Notes under the pieces: generated by a model
Told to the model about the DNA's origin: nothing
Seen by the model: the letters and a program-made list of their open reading frames with translations, nothing else
Databases searched by the model: none
Source of the DNA: a virus
Direction: 5' to 3' (one strand)
DNA: 64,000 bases
IMG/VR virus record: IMGVR_UViG_3300049207_000026
Span: 1 to 64,000 of that record
Translations under genes and position numbers: made by a program
Shown: in pieces, positions 15,879-24,647 of the stretch
How the letters are laid out: each line of letters starts with the position of its first letter
Position numbering within the stretch: position 1 is the first letter of the stretch

Positions 15879-17071
15879 GAAATCACGAACCCGTCGGTGT
15901 CGGCCGGCCCCTCAGTCAGCGCGACGACCGTCAGCGTCTTGGTCGCACCAACGTAATCGCTGATGCTTGTCGTCTGGCCAGCCAAAGCGCCGCTCGTGAA
16001 AGTGATCACGCGCCCGTTGTAGTGGTCGTCCGTCGCCTCGGTCAGATTCGTGACAATCGAGGTCGTCGTGCCGCCTGCCGCGCACGTGCTGACGACCAGG
16101 CCGAGCCCGCCACCTTCCAGATTGTCGGCCGCCGTCGTGCTTCCGCTGATCGCCAGCATGTCGGATTTCATGTTGCCGCCTGCCGTCAGCGCTGCCGGGA
16201 TTCTGGTCTGGATGTTGTCCAGGTCAGACTGAATCGTGGTCAGGGCGCCAGCGTTCGGCAGCACGTCGGTTACTGCCTTGATCGCTGTCGCCGTCGTCTG
16301 TAGCGCCCCTACCTCCGTGTCGATATACCCGGCGATGGCCGCCAGTTGCGTGTCGAGGTTCGCGCTTGCCAAGCCCACGGCGGTACGCACGCCAGCCGCG
16401 TCAAGCGTCGAAAGCCCAGCCTGCAACTCGGTCACGTAGTCCGCAGCCGTGGAGGCGGCAGTCTGCACGTTCGCCGCCATGGCGCCCACACTGGCATCCA
16501 TACGTCCACCCACCAGCGCAGCAGGGATGCGAGCGTCAAGCGTCGTTCCGGTATCGACGAGGATCGCGGCCACATCGGCGCGCTGGGCGTCAGCATCAAG
16601 CCCGCCAGCATCGCTGATCACAAGCCCGCCAGCGGCGTCAGCGGCAGCATTTGGCAGCGCAGTGAGGCCCATGCGCACGCCGTCGTTCTGGTCGAACCCC
16701 ACCAGCGTAAATTCCATCGGACTCGCGGCGGCTGCGCTGGTCGTAATCATCACGTAGACCACAGCGGACCATGCGCCACTTGCGAAAATCGCGTCTGCAA
16801 TGTCAAGCCGATACAGGCCAGGCGCGAGCGTACTGCTAACCTCAAGCAGCCCCCAATCCGTGTGCGCAGTTGTCAGCGCGGCCAAATTGTTAAGCGACGA
16901 CGTGTAATCCGTCACCGTCACATCATTGTCAGTCTCGACGCGTACACCGGATACCGTAAGGTTCGCAGCCACAAGACCAGTCTTCCCGCTTCCGTCCGTA
17001 CTGGCCGGGTCCGGGATGAAAACCAGTGTCGTGTAATCCGTGAAGCCTACTTTGATTTGCTGCTTAGCCAT
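15875..17071 (-). CDS. Fibre-like head protein, N-terminal anchor conserved
   Basis: 398 residues. Residues 1-230 (KVGFTDYTTLVFIPDPASTD, a beta domain with APGLYRLDIADAIFASGAW, then a helical repeat zone ALPNAAADAAGGL) are nearly identical to unit C. The C-terminal part is replaced: here it ends in a beta domain with NGRVITFTSGALAGQ and YVGATKTLTV. This architecture (anchor, coiled shaft, variable tip) suggests a trimeric fibre on the head or neck. No enzymatic motif. Confidence 0.5.
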   Translation of the reverse strand: MAKQQIKVGFTDYTTLVFIPDPASTDGSGKTGLVAANLTVSGVRVETDNDVTVTDYTSSLNNLAALTTAHTDWGLLEVSSTLAPGLYRLDIADAIFASGAWSAVVYVMITTSAAAASPMEFTLVGFDQNDGVRMGLTALPNAAADAAGGLVISDAGGLDADAQRADVAAILVDTGTTLDARIPAALVGGRMDASVGAMAANVQTAASTAADYVTELQAGLSTLDAAGVRTAVGLASANLDTQLAAIAGYIDTEVGALQTTATAIKAVTDVLPNAGALTTIQSDLDNIQTRIPAALTAGGNMKSDMLAISGSTTAADNLEGGGLGLVVSTCAAGGTTTSIVTNLTEATDDHYNGRVITFTSGALAGQTTSISDYVGATKTLTVVALTEGPADTDGFVIS

Positions 17072-18182
17072 TGAGGCCTCCGTTTAGGCCAGGGTGTCGA
17101 ATCATGCCGCCACCGGCCCCGCCAGCGCCGTCGTCAAGCTTGTTCAGCAGCGGATAGACGCCATAAACATCGGTGTTGGTGTCCGTAAAGGCGCCACTGC
17201 CGTTATTTCTGGCGGTCGAATAGACGTTGTCATCCAAATAGCCCCCAAGCTCGGCAGCAGCGGCATACGTGTGCTTCAGGACATTAACGCCACCGGTTGA
17301 TGTTGCTTTGATCGCGACTGCGTATACCGTGTTTGCTGTCAGGTCCACGGGGGTGTCAAACAAAATAACGCGCATTGAACTTGCGCCTTCGTTATCTCCG
17401 TCGCATGCCTGTGATGCGAGCGAAGACGGAGATCCAGAAGTGTGACTCGAATACAGTGCCGCCGTATAGCTGTTAGCGTCAGCCGGTGTTGATCCCGGGT
17501 TGCAGTACGCCACAATGCCGTAGCACGTAGCCGGCACAGGAAGAGTAAAACGGTTGCCGCGTTCATCCGGGTTCGTTGAATCAGAATAGGTCTGAAGCAC
17601 TGCCGTGTACGCTCCTGCGAACCCAGGCATGTGAATGCTCACGCCACCGGCCGTGAAGAACCCAAGCGCATATCCGCAATTTGATGTGCTGACCTTCGTC
17701 CACCCACCAGCAGAATCCTTCGTTAGCGAATATGGAGATCCGATACCACCGTTAGTTCCAGTCGTGCGCAAGACCACGAAGTTACCAGCGAATCCACCAG
17801 TTGCCGTAAGCACGAGCGCGTACTTGGTGCCGATCACGAGCGCCGCAGTGCCGGCCAACCCTGTGCAGGTCTTGGTGCCGGTAGCAGCCACAGAAACGCT
17901 ACCGGTCGCACTATTTGTGACCGGCGTTCCGCTTGGGGCGCCAGTCGTGGCGTCTAGCGTTTCAATCGTTGCGTCAATCGTCCCTGTGCTCGTGTGCGAC
18001 GTGCACCGGAATTTCACTGTATCAGGCGGCGTTGTGCTGGAAGCCTGGAACACAAACGCCAGTTTGTCAGCAGCGCCGTTGAACGTGAATGTCGAGTCCG
18101 ATCCAAGCGTCGATGCAACAACGGACATGCCGGGCAAAAACGGCATATATGGCACTGGCGCATTGAGAGCAGCGGCAGTCAT
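17064..18182 (-). CDS. Beta-rich virion protein with conserved C-terminal tag
   Basis: 372 residues, Ser/Thr/Gly-rich with repeated beta strands that resemble surface-exposed sandwich domains. The body does not match the unit C neighbour, but the last part (DDGAGGAGGGMIRHPG then NGGLNG) does. That glycine-rich tail overlaps the start of the next gene and may be a capsid-binding or chaperone-recognition tag. Likely an exposed head or neck fibre. Confidence 0.5.
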   Translation of the reverse strand: MTAAALNAPVPYMPFLPGMSVVASTLGSDSTFTFNGAADKLAFVFQASSTTPPDTVKFRCTSHTSTGTIDATIETLDATTGAPSGTPVTNSATGSVSVAATGTKTCTGLAGTAALVIGTKYALVLTATGGFAGNFVVLRTTGTNGGIGSPYSLTKDSAGGWTKVSTSNCGYALGFFTAGGVSIHMPGFAGAYTAVLQTYSDSTNPDERGNRFTLPVPATCYGIVAYCNPGSTPADANSYTAALYSSHTSGSPSSLASQACDGDNEGASSMRVILFDTPVDLTANTVYAVAIKATSTGGVNVLKHTYAAAAELGGYLDDNVYSTARNNGSGAFTDTNTDVYGVYPLLNKLDDGAGGAGGGMIRHPGLNGGLNG

Positions 18183-18493
18183 TAGGTCACCTTGATAAGT
18201 TGCGCGCCGCTCGTGAGCGACAGGGCCACCGTCTTGCCGATCATCGATTGCAGCGTTGCGAGAGTGAGCGTGTTGTCTTGCTTGTACGCGAGCGAGATCA
18301 GGAAGAACAGCAGTTGCTCATCGGTCAGGCCGTTCTCAAACGCTTGAATCGCCGCAGTCATCTCGGCTTTCGAGCTGAAGCGAAAACCCTGCTTGCTTGG
18401 CGTGCCGGGAAGAGAGGTGCTTGAGGCGGTAATGCCGACCGTGACCGCGCCGCCGCCGTTAACTACGCTGTCGACTCGAAGGGTGCGCGCCAT
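18182..18493 (-). CDS. Hypothetical 103-aa protein after portal
   Basis: 103 residues. It has an N-terminal beta part (TLRVDSVVNGGGAVTVGI) and a helical C-terminal half (SSKAEMTAAIQAFENGLTDE and beyond). The unit C protein in this slot (79 residues) is not alignable but has the same helix-then-strand ending. Overlaps neighbours by a few bases. Unknown function. Confidence 0.5.
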   Translation of the reverse strand: MARTLRVDSVVNGGGAVTVGITASSTSLPGTPSKQGFRFSSKAEMTAAIQAFENGLTDEQLLFFLISLAYKQDNTLTLATLQSMIGKTVALSLTSGAQLIKVT

Positions 18494-20889
18494 TACATAC
18501 CCTCCTGCGGCATTGGTCTATTTCGAACAATTGCCCGTCCGTTCACAGAGGCGATCTTGCCGTCCGGCCCGTAATCGACCTGCACCGGCTTTGGCTCGCG
18601 CATTTCGGCCGCCAGCATTTCGTGGCGCTGCGCCAGGTCGCTTTGCGTGGCGAACACCTGCTCAAGCGACTGGTTCACGGTCTCGACCAGGGCAGCGAGC
18701 GATGCGCGCGGGCGCTGCTGGCCTTGCTCGTCCAGTTCCATTGGGTTGTCCTGGTCTGCCGCGTTCGCTGACATCGTGGCTGTCTTGAGCGATGCGGCGG
18801 CTTGCATTTCCTGCAGCACGATCTTGGTCTGCTGCTCGGTCTCTACCTTCCAGCGCTCAAACCCTTCCTTGCGCTGCGCTTCGATGGCGTCGTAGTGCGC
18901 TTTGACGCGCTCGATTTCGGCCTTCGCTGCGGCGTCAATCTCTGCCTTAGCCTGCTCGGCTTGCAGTTGCGCGGCGGTTTGCTGCGTCTTCACCTGTGCG
19001 TCCAACTGTTTGCCCTGCATGGTGAACTGCCCCTTGACCTGCTCAACCTCGACCATCGGGTTCAGCGGCGGCTTCTGATTTGCCATCTTCTGCTGGAACT
19101 CAGGACTGTCAGGCGACAGGGCGAAGCGGTCAGGCTGGTCAAAGCCCAGCGTCTCGGCCAGTTCCGCGAACATCGCATAGGCGTGCTTCGGATCGACCAG
19201 GCCGGCGGCGGCAAGCTTGTCTTGCAGCGACGACACCAGGAGTAGTTTCTGGCGCCGCTCCTCTTCGTTGCCGGTGCCCAGGCCGACCTTGGCCGTCATG
19301 TCCGTGCGATCCTGCCATTCCTGCGGGTTGATCTGCACCCACTTGCCGCGCATTTGGACCACGCGCGGCTTGTCCTGGTGGCGCATCAGCAGCGCGTGCA
19401 CCTGCAGCACCAGCTCCTTGACGCCGGTTTCGGCCAGCATGCGGGTGATCATTTCCATCTTCTGGCTGGCGCGGTTCAGGTTCTCCAGGAAGGCGCCCTT
19501 CGTGCTTTGCTTGAGCGTGTCAGGATCGAGGCCCGTCATGGAGCGCGATATGCCTGTGCGCCCCTCCTTGATGTTGTCCATGTAGTCGACCACTGGCAGG
19601 ATCTGCCCGACAATTGGCGTGGACATGATCGGCTCTGCGGCGCCAAGCACCGGCTCATTGCCTGATACGCGCTTCACGCCGCCAGGCAGCGACGTCATAA
19701 AGTCCTTGATGTTGACGCGCTCGTTGACCAACCACTGGTTGTTATTGGTCAGGTAAATGTTGTCGAGCAGCTGGCGAAGCAGAACGGTTTTAATTTCCTG
19801 CAGGTCGGCCAGCTCGTCGTCCAGCGATTCGCCAACGTGGCGGTGCGGCATGCGCTTGGCCATGAATGACGTCATCGGCACGGCGCTGATCGGCTCGTTC
19901 CATTCATCACCCGGCGGCAGCTTCTCGGAAACGGTGACGACCTTGCGCAGCTCGGCGATACCGTCGCCATCCCAATCCACCTTCAGATAGGCCTCGCAGT
20001 ACTCGATTTCATCCATCGAGCGATCGCCGGTCGCGCCGCCGTCGGTGGTGTCGCTCTCGTCCGCCACCGAATCGCGCGCGAATGACTGCGTGCTGTTGTC
20101 GCGCTCGTTGAACGCGGCCAGGCTGTCGACAAAGTCGTGCGGCATGCCCATTTCGATCAGGTCGGAGCGAGTCTTGCGGGTGACATGCTCTGTGAACGGG
20201 GATTCCTGCAGCGTGCCACGGCAGCGCTTCGATACGCGCACTTCCTCGGTCGGAACAGCCTCGATGCAGACCTTTCCCTTCTCGCGCGTCACCTTCAGGC
20301 GCAGGGACCATAGCTCGATCGGCATCGGGCCGCCAGGCGTTTGCATGGTCACCTGCGTGGCCTCGGCGGCGCTGACCTCGACCTTGGCGCCGGACTGCTC
20401 AAGCTTCGTGACCATCTGGGCGATTTCGTCCATGGTCAGCCCTGAGTATTCGTCCTCGGTGATCTTGGTTGCCACATCCCAGTTGTGCTTCACGTAGCCA
20501 TTTTTCAGCAGCAGCGTGTCTTTTATCGCGTCGTGCAACAGGATGAAACCAGGGTTGTCCTTCATGATCACCTGGTTGACGTAGTCGCTTTCCTGCGTGG
20601 CGGCGTCTTCGTCGTCCGGGCCAACAGGATCGAACTCACCAAGGCTTCCGGACTGCGTGAACACGCGCATGATCGCCGGCATAGCCCAGTCGATGGCTTC
20701 GGCCAGGTCGCGGCTGACGATGGCGCTACGGCCATCCTGCTCATTGCCATAGGGGCGGCCATGGTAGTGGTCCATCGCCTTGGCGCGGTCGTCCGACAGG
20801 TCGCCATCCTCGACGCCCAGCGAATCCTCGCGGTGCGCGCGGATAATCGCGAGCAGGTCGGTGTCGGTGAGCTTCTTTGGTTTGGCCAC
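18493..20889 (-). CDS. Portal protein (SU10/P22-like)
   Basis: 798 residues, the dodecameric ring through which DNA enters and leaves the head. It starts at a GTG overlapping the upstream stop. The N-terminus contains KAMDHYHGRPYGNEQDGRS and IVSRDLAEAIDWAMPA, which identify the SU10-type podovirus portal family. A long C-terminal Gln/Lys/Ala helix (about 600-720) would form the barrel. The unit C copy (795 residues) is highly similar. Confidence 0.85.
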   Translation of the reverse strand: MAKPKKLTDTDLLAIIRAHREDSLGVEDGDLSDDRAKAMDHYHGRPYGNEQDGRSAIVSRDLAEAIDWAMPAIMRVFTQSGSLGEFDPVGPDDEDAATQESDYVNQVIMKDNPGFILLHDAIKDTLLLKNGYVKHNWDVATKITEDEYSGLTMDEIAQMVTKLEQSGAKVEVSAAEATQVTMQTPGGPMPIELWSLRLKVTREKGKVCIEAVPTEEVRVSKRCRGTLQESPFTEHVTRKTRSDLIEMGMPHDFVDSLAAFNERDNSTQSFARDSVADESDTTDGGATGDRSMDEIEYCEAYLKVDWDGDGIAELRKVVTVSEKLPPGDEWNEPISAVPMTSFMAKRMPHRHVGESLDDELADLQEIKTVLLRQLLDNIYLTNNNQWLVNERVNIKDFMTSLPGGVKRVSGNEPVLGAAEPIMSTPIVGQILPVVDYMDNIKEGRTGISRSMTGLDPDTLKQSTKGAFLENLNRASQKMEMITRMLAETGVKELVLQVHALLMRHQDKPRVVQMRGKWVQINPQEWQDRTDMTAKVGLGTGNEEERRQKLLLVSSLQDKLAAAGLVDPKHAYAMFAELAETLGFDQPDRFALSPDSPEFQQKMANQKPPLNPMVEVEQVKGQFTMQGKQLDAQVKTQQTAAQLQAEQAKAEIDAAAKAEIERVKAHYDAIEAQRKEGFERWKVETEQQTKIVLQEMQAAASLKTATMSANAADQDNPMELDEQGQQRPRASLAALVETVNQSLEQVFATQSDLAQRHEMLAAEMREPKPVQVDYGPDGKIASVNGRAIVRNRPMPQEGM

Positions 20890-21080
20890 TAGTCGCTCGC
20901 TGGCAGTTGCAGGTCGGTGATGTCGAAGGCCTGCTCGATGAGCGCAGCCTTGACGCGAGCAACGCGCTCGCCGCGCGACAGACTGACCGATTGCCCCTCC
21001 CAGATACGCATGGCATAGGCCTGCATCGGGCTATCGACTGTCTCGACTTGCGCCGGCGCTTCTGCTTTTTGCTTCTTCAT
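20889..21080 (-). CDS. Small protein between terminase and portal, 63 aa
   Basis: 63 residues: a basic start MKKQKAEAPAQ and a conserved core DSPMQAYAMRIWEGQSVSLS, then a helix RGERVARVKAAL. The core is kept in unit C while the ends vary. Commonly found between terL and portal in this phage group. No function known. Confidence 0.6.
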   Translation of the reverse strand: MKKQKAEAPAQVETVDSPMQAYAMRIWEGQSVSLSRGERVARVKAALIEQAFDITDLQLPASD

Positions 21081-22597
21081 TTCACGTAGCTCCTGTTGAT
21101 TTCCAACGGTTTGTCCCAGTCAGATTTTGGCGCCGGCGGCCGCGCGAACGTCAGGCCCAGGGCGTCGGCGGTGTCTGGCGACCGAAGGCCGCGTTTTTTC
21201 ATTTCCTTCTTGCTTTCCATGACCAAGGCGCTGTTGCTGTCGTAGCTGTAGCGGATCTGAGTGAGATCGGCGTGCAGTTCGTCGCTGTCTGGCACCTGCG
21301 CCGGCTGATTCTTCAGCCACTCGTTTGTCAGTCCCCACATCTCAGCGCGCTTGTTTTTGTACTTCTTCGCGTCAAGTGGCGCTTCGCCGCTGTTCACAGC
21401 CACCAGCAACCGGCGGTCGACCAGCTCAAGCAGTCGGTCGTAGACACCGGCGCCCAGGCCGCCTACGTCGATGAACACGCGGTCATCCTTTTCCGTGGTC
21501 AGCCCCAGCTCTTCGATCGCCATCTTCACGATGCCAACAACCTGCATCGTGTCCTTCTTCGAAAAGCTGCGGATCCAGTGCACGCGGCGACCCTGGCGAA
21601 GACATAGAGATGTGCGGTCATCACCAAAGCGCGCCGGGTCAATGCCCAAATGCCGGGGCCCTACGCCCTCGGCTGTGGCCTTGCGCGCCACCATGATCGT
21701 AGCCGGCTTCACGTATGGATCGAGGCCTGCGACCTGGAAGGCTTCCGCTGCGGTGGCCGGGTATTCCTGCTTGAACAAGATTGGATCCTCCAGCTCGATA
21801 ATTTTGGCGCGGCGCCAAGCCATCTGCTCCATCGTCAGCCCGTAGGCGGCCAGGTACTCGCGATCTTCCTCGTCCAGTTCGAAGTCGGCCGGCACCGTTT
21901 TCTGGTATTCCGGCTGCCAGTACCACGGAACGAAGATCGCGATATACGCTGACTGGCCTGCCTCGGCTGCCTGCCACTGCTTGTGGAAGTAGTTGCCCAA
22001 GCCGTTCGCCGTCGATTCCAAGAATGCTTCGGTGCCTGGCTCGTCTGGGATCGCCTGCATCACGCCGGCGGCGTGCATCTGCGCATTCGGCCAGAACCCG
22101 ACCTCCGATCCGTGGAACAGCTGCACCGTCGAGCTGCGGCCAACGGCCTTGTTGCCGGCGGTGCCGACCTTGTAGCCCGAGTCCAAGCGATCGAAGAACA
22201 GCTCTTTCGCGTTCGACGCGCTGGTGCTCGGCTTGACCAGGGTGGGGCAGTGCTCGTGATACCGGTCGGCCAGCTCAAACAGGTTGTTGCTGGCCTCTTC
22301 CTCGTGCGTCAGGATGAAGGCGCGCACGCCCTTGCTGTGCGACACGCGCCAGTAAAACCGGCCCTCAACGTAGGTCGAGCATCCTTGCTGTCGACCCTTG
22401 AGGATGATCGCGCGCACGCGGCCTGTGGCTGCACGCTGCTCTTCGACCTTCTCGTGGATGTACCGCTGCGCAACGTTCAAAGCAAGGGGTACGACTTTGC
22501 CGGATTTGGTCCTGATCTTCAGGCAGCGGGGCGCGTAGTGCAGGAAGTCGTCCCGCAGGCGCCGCCGTATTGACTTTTCTCTCTCACTCAAGCTCAT
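21077..22597 (-). CDS. terL: Terminase large subunit
   Basis: 506 residues: an ATPase-nuclease that drives DNA into the prohead. ATPase motifs are LKGRQQGCSTY (residues 66-76, a deviant Walker A), VQLFHGSEVGFW (Walker B region) and ESTANG (coupling motif). Nuclease acidic residues lie in GIDPARFGDDR, IDVGGLGAGVYDRL and SPDTADALGL. The start at 22597 is preferred over the ATG at 22612 because only it is conserved in unit C, giving identical length. It overlaps the end of terS. Confidence 0.92.
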   Translation of the reverse strand: MSLSEREKSIRRRLRDDFLHYAPRCLKIRTKSGKVVPLALNVAQRYIHEKVEEQRAATGRVRAIILKGRQQGCSTYVEGRFYWRVSHSKGVRAFILTHEEEASNNLFELADRYHEHCPTLVKPSTSASNAKELFFDRLDSGYKVGTAGNKAVGRSSTVQLFHGSEVGFWPNAQMHAAGVMQAIPDEPGTEAFLESTANGLGNYFHKQWQAAEAGQSAYIAIFVPWYWQPEYQKTVPADFELDEEDREYLAAYGLTMEQMAWRRAKIIELEDPILFKQEYPATAAEAFQVAGLDPYVKPATIMVARKATAEGVGPRHLGIDPARFGDDRTSLCLRQGRRVHWIRSFSKKDTMQVVGIVKMAIEELGLTTEKDDRVFIDVGGLGAGVYDRLLELVDRRLLVAVNSGEAPLDAKKYKNKRAEMWGLTNEWLKNQPAQVPDSDELHADLTQIRYSYDSNSALVMESKKEMKKRGLRSPDTADALGLTFARPPAPKSDWDKPLEINRSYVK

Positions 22598-22904
22598 CGA
22601 GCGCGGACTCATGGTTCAGCTTCAGGCCTCCGCTGACCTGCACAGCCGACAGCTTCGCGTGCACATAGGGCGCTGCGGCAACTGCGGCCGCGAATTGCCG
22701 CTCCTCGTGCGCCGCCTGCCTGGCCAGGTCATACCCGGGCGGGCAGGGTTCGCGCATCCGTTTGAGCATGAATTCCAGCGGCGTGATGCCCGAGGTGGCC
22801 ACGGCCTCCTGCAGCTCTAGCGTTCGCTTGTTCTTGACGCCCTTGGGGCGGCCGGCATTCTTCTGCGCGCCGCCGAACTTCGGTTTTGGTGTTTCGGTTT
22901 CCAT
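22584..22904 (-). CDS. Terminase small subunit (putative)
   Basis: 106 residues. The N-terminus is basic and AT-hook-like (GGAQKNAGRPKGVKNKRT), followed by helices ELQEAVATSGITPLEFMLKR and an Ala-rich helix. Its position directly before terL with overlap, and conservation in unit C (105 residues), support the DNA-recognition subunit. A conserved 28-bp leader precedes the ATG. Confidence 0.7.
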   Translation of the reverse strand: METETPKPKFGGAQKNAGRPKGVKNKRTLELQEAVATSGITPLEFMLKRMREPCPPGYDLARQAAHEERQFAAAVAAAPYVHAKLSAVQVSGGLKLNHESALDELE

Positions 22905-22907
22905 GTC

Positions 22908-22935
22908 GTAGCAGCGCCCTTGCGGGTAGGTGCCC
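22908..22935 (-). promoter_or_regulatory. Conserved 28-bp leader of terS (possible pac or operator)
   Basis: The same 28 bp precede the terS start in units B and C (63894-63921), while sequence beyond differs. It includes CCCGCAAGGG, a GNRA-loop mini-hairpin next to the ribosome-binding region. It may be a packaging site or a translational operator. Confidence 0.4.
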
Positions 22936-22945
22936 TCGTTGGTGT

Positions 22946-22982
22946 AAAAAAATGCCCCACCGAGCTTGCGCAGGGCGGGGCG
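22946..22982 (-). terminator. Terminator upstream of terS
   Basis: GC-rich stem GCCCCGCC/GGTGGGGC with a T-run on the minus strand. It would block early transcripts entering the packaging genes unless the Q-like antiterminator acts. Confidence 0.65.
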
Positions 22983-23024
22983 AAGATCCTCTCCAAGGAT
23001 CCGGGAACAGCAAGGAAAAACTGG

Positions 23025-23183
23025 TTACTCGGGCACCTCCTGCACCGGCCCGTTGCTCGGGATCAGGTGCCAGCCCAGCTCGCGGCGGATCTCGTCCGGC
23101 GTGGGCGGTGGGCTCTCCTCGTGCGTGCGGCGCTCCATGAGCTCGCGGACCTGTTCCTTGGTCGGCTTGGTCGTCTGCGTCAT
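23025..23183 (-). CDS. Hypothetical 52-aa protein
   Basis: 52 residues from an ATG at 23183 (GAGG upstream): MTQTTKPTKEQVRELMERRT then PPPTPDEIRRELGWHL. Short, charged and helical. An upstream open frame is rejected because it would encode a repeat hairpin. Last gene before the packaging terminator; unknown role. Confidence 0.45.
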   Translation of the reverse strand: MTQTTKPTKEQVRELMERRTHEESPPPTPDEIRRELGWHLIPSNGPVQEVPE

Positions 23184-23216
23184 GGCTGGCCTCACGATGT
23201 GTGGTGCGTAAACGAC

Positions 23217-23247
23217 GAAGCCCCGCGACCTTTCGGGGCGGGGCTTC
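23217..23247. terminator. Perfect hairpin upstream of 52-aa gene
   Basis: Ten-base perfect stem GAAGCCCCGC/GCGGGGCTTC. There is no clear T-run on either side, so it could be a transcript-stabilising hairpin, an antiterminator-responsive pause or a rho-type site. The 200 bp between 23184 and 23383 holds nothing else I can name. Confidence 0.4.
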
Positions 23248-23383
23248 GATCCTTCCGGGGACGCCGCTGGCTCCCTTGGGGAACCGGCCGCGTCGTGCAT
23301 CTTGACGGAATTAAGTTGTAGATGCGAAAGATACGCCCATGATTTCCGCTTGTCAATGGCCTGTGGAAATCATGGGGGCCCGG

Positions 23384-23842
23384 TCAGTTCGGCTGCGCCT
23401 TGAGCTTGGTCCAGTATGCGCAACTGTCGCCGAGGATTTGCTCAGCCGCACCGCGCTCCGGAAATGGGATCACCGTTCCGGTAGACCAGCAAACGGTGCC
23501 ATTCGACAGCGTCGGGTTGTAGTGCAGACCGGTCGCCGAGCCATCGACAGCCACGCAAGCACTTCCGCACTTGGTCACGAATTCAGCGTGTTTCGACCAG
23601 GTCGCAGTGTCGGCCACGTATTGCCAGCCGGACGAGTACAGCACCGCCGTGCGATTGCCCGAGTCGGTGTTTTTCTGGAAGCCCATGACGACCGCAGGGC
23701 TGGCGCTGTAGACAGCGGTACCGGTTGCGTTGACGACGGTCAGTGGGCCAGCCTGCGCCGAACTGTTCCATGCCAGGGCCAAGGCAACCATGGCAACAAC
23801 CAGCATGAAGCTGGCCAAGGGTTTATGTAACATCGTTTTCAT
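23384..23842 (-). CDS. Exported small protein of unknown function
   Basis: 152 residues from an ATG with AAGGAG upstream; a longer frame to 23929 is not used. There is a signal peptide: basic MKTMLHKP, hydrophobic SFMLVVAMVALALAW, and likely cleavage after AQA (about 30). The mature part has four cysteines (including CGSAC) and aromatic beta strands, so it is probably a disulfide-bonded periplasmic protein. Placed between the late antiterminator and packaging genes, it may be a moron altering the host envelope or an accessory lysis factor. Confidence 0.6.
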   Translation of the reverse strand: MKTMLHKPLASFMLVVAMVALALAWNSSAQAGPLTVVNATGTAVYSASPAVVMGFQKNTDSGNRTAVLYSSGWQYVADTATWSKHAEFVTKCGSACVAVDGSATGLHYNPTLSNGTVCWSTGTVIPFPERGAAEQILGDSCAYWTKLKAQPN

Positions 23843-23891
23843 AGGTAAAGCTCCTTCAAGGTTGCCGCCCGGATCGCGGGGCGGCTGCGCG

Positions 23892-24329
23892 TTATTTGTT
23901 GCCGCCGTCAACAATGTCCTCAATCGCATCCAGCGCCATCGCCAGCTCCGTGTTCCAGTGGATGCCTGGCGTGTGCCGGATGTTCAACTGCCTGCAGATC
24001 GTGTTGACGCTCTTGCCAAGCACGTACAGGTCGCGCAGGATCAGCTGATGCCTCACGCCGATCTGCGTCCATGCGCGCTCGATCTTGGCCGCGTCTTGGA
24101 AGTCCAGCCGCGACTGCTGCACGCGCCCACCCTTGGGGCCGTTGGCTGCCTCGCGCATCTTGTTGCACGCCACGGCGGTCATGCAGACATAGCCCTGCCC
24201 ACCGTATGGCGAGACTCGGCGCGTTTCCTTGGTCGACATCGCGCCGCCGCCGCGCCCGAAGTAGCACAGACCCCAATTGATGAGGCGCGCGACGATGCCC
24301 TTCTCGGAGATTGGGACTTTTGGCTTCAC
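23892..24329 (-). CDS. Late antitermination (Q/DUF1133-like) regulator, putative
   Basis: 145 residues starting at a GTG that overlaps the upstream stop, with GGAG ahead of it. The C-terminal half LILRDLYVLGKSVNTICRQL followed by a second helix is the helix-turn-helix form seen in lambdoid Q-like and DUF1133 proteins. It is the last regulatory gene of the early operon, upstream of a terminator before terS, the place of lambda Q. The family assignment is from motif shape, not a search. Confidence 0.55.
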   Translation of the reverse strand: MKPKVPISEKGIVARLINWGLCYFGRGGGAMSTKETRRVSPYGGQGYVCMTAVACNKMREAANGPKGGRVQQSRLDFQDAAKIERAWTQIGVRHQLILRDLYVLGKSVNTICRQLNIRHTPGIHWNTELAMALDAIEDIVDGGNK

Positions 24330-24511
24330 GCGTTCTCCTCGTACTCATCGCAGCGCCGGTCGGCCAGCACTTGCACCTGGCGCGGGTTCTTGCAGCGCGC
24401 GGTGCCGTCGCGGTCGACCGTGCGGTAGCGGCAGCCCTTGCAGGTTTCCTCTTCGTCGCGCAGCAGCACGTTGAGCGGATCGCCGTATTTGCGTTCGGGC
24501 AGGGCGGTCAC
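24326..24511 (-). CDS. Small Cys-rich (zinc-binding?) protein
   Basis: 61 residues from a GTG overlapping the upstream stop. The CKGCRY pair plus later single cysteines (RCKNP, RCDEY) form a possible zinc site. Similar Cys-rich small proteins occur in phage nin regions. Function unknown. Confidence 0.55.
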   Translation of the reverse strand: MTALPERKYGDPLNVLLRDEEETCKGCRYRTVDRDGTARCKNPRQVQVLADRRCDEYEENA

Positions 24512-24639
24512 AGGTACTCCGATCCCGCATCACCATCATCAGGATCACGCATGCCGGCCAGCGCAGCCAGGCACAGCGTCAGGCCAGAGCCGGCCACGAG
24601 GCCGACGACGAACGCAGCAACGATGAAAATTTGGTCCAT
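24508..24639 (-). CDS. Small membrane protein, 43 aa
   Basis: 43 residues: MDQIFIVAAFVVGLVAGSGL begins one membrane helix, followed by a short acidic tail (RDPDDGDAGSE). Its stop overlaps the next gene (GTGA). Typical small nin-region membrane protein with no known function. Confidence 0.5.
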   Translation of the reverse strand: MDQIFIVAAFVVGLVAGSGLTLCLAALAGMRDPDDGDAGSEYL

Positions 24640-24647
24640 GGCGATCC

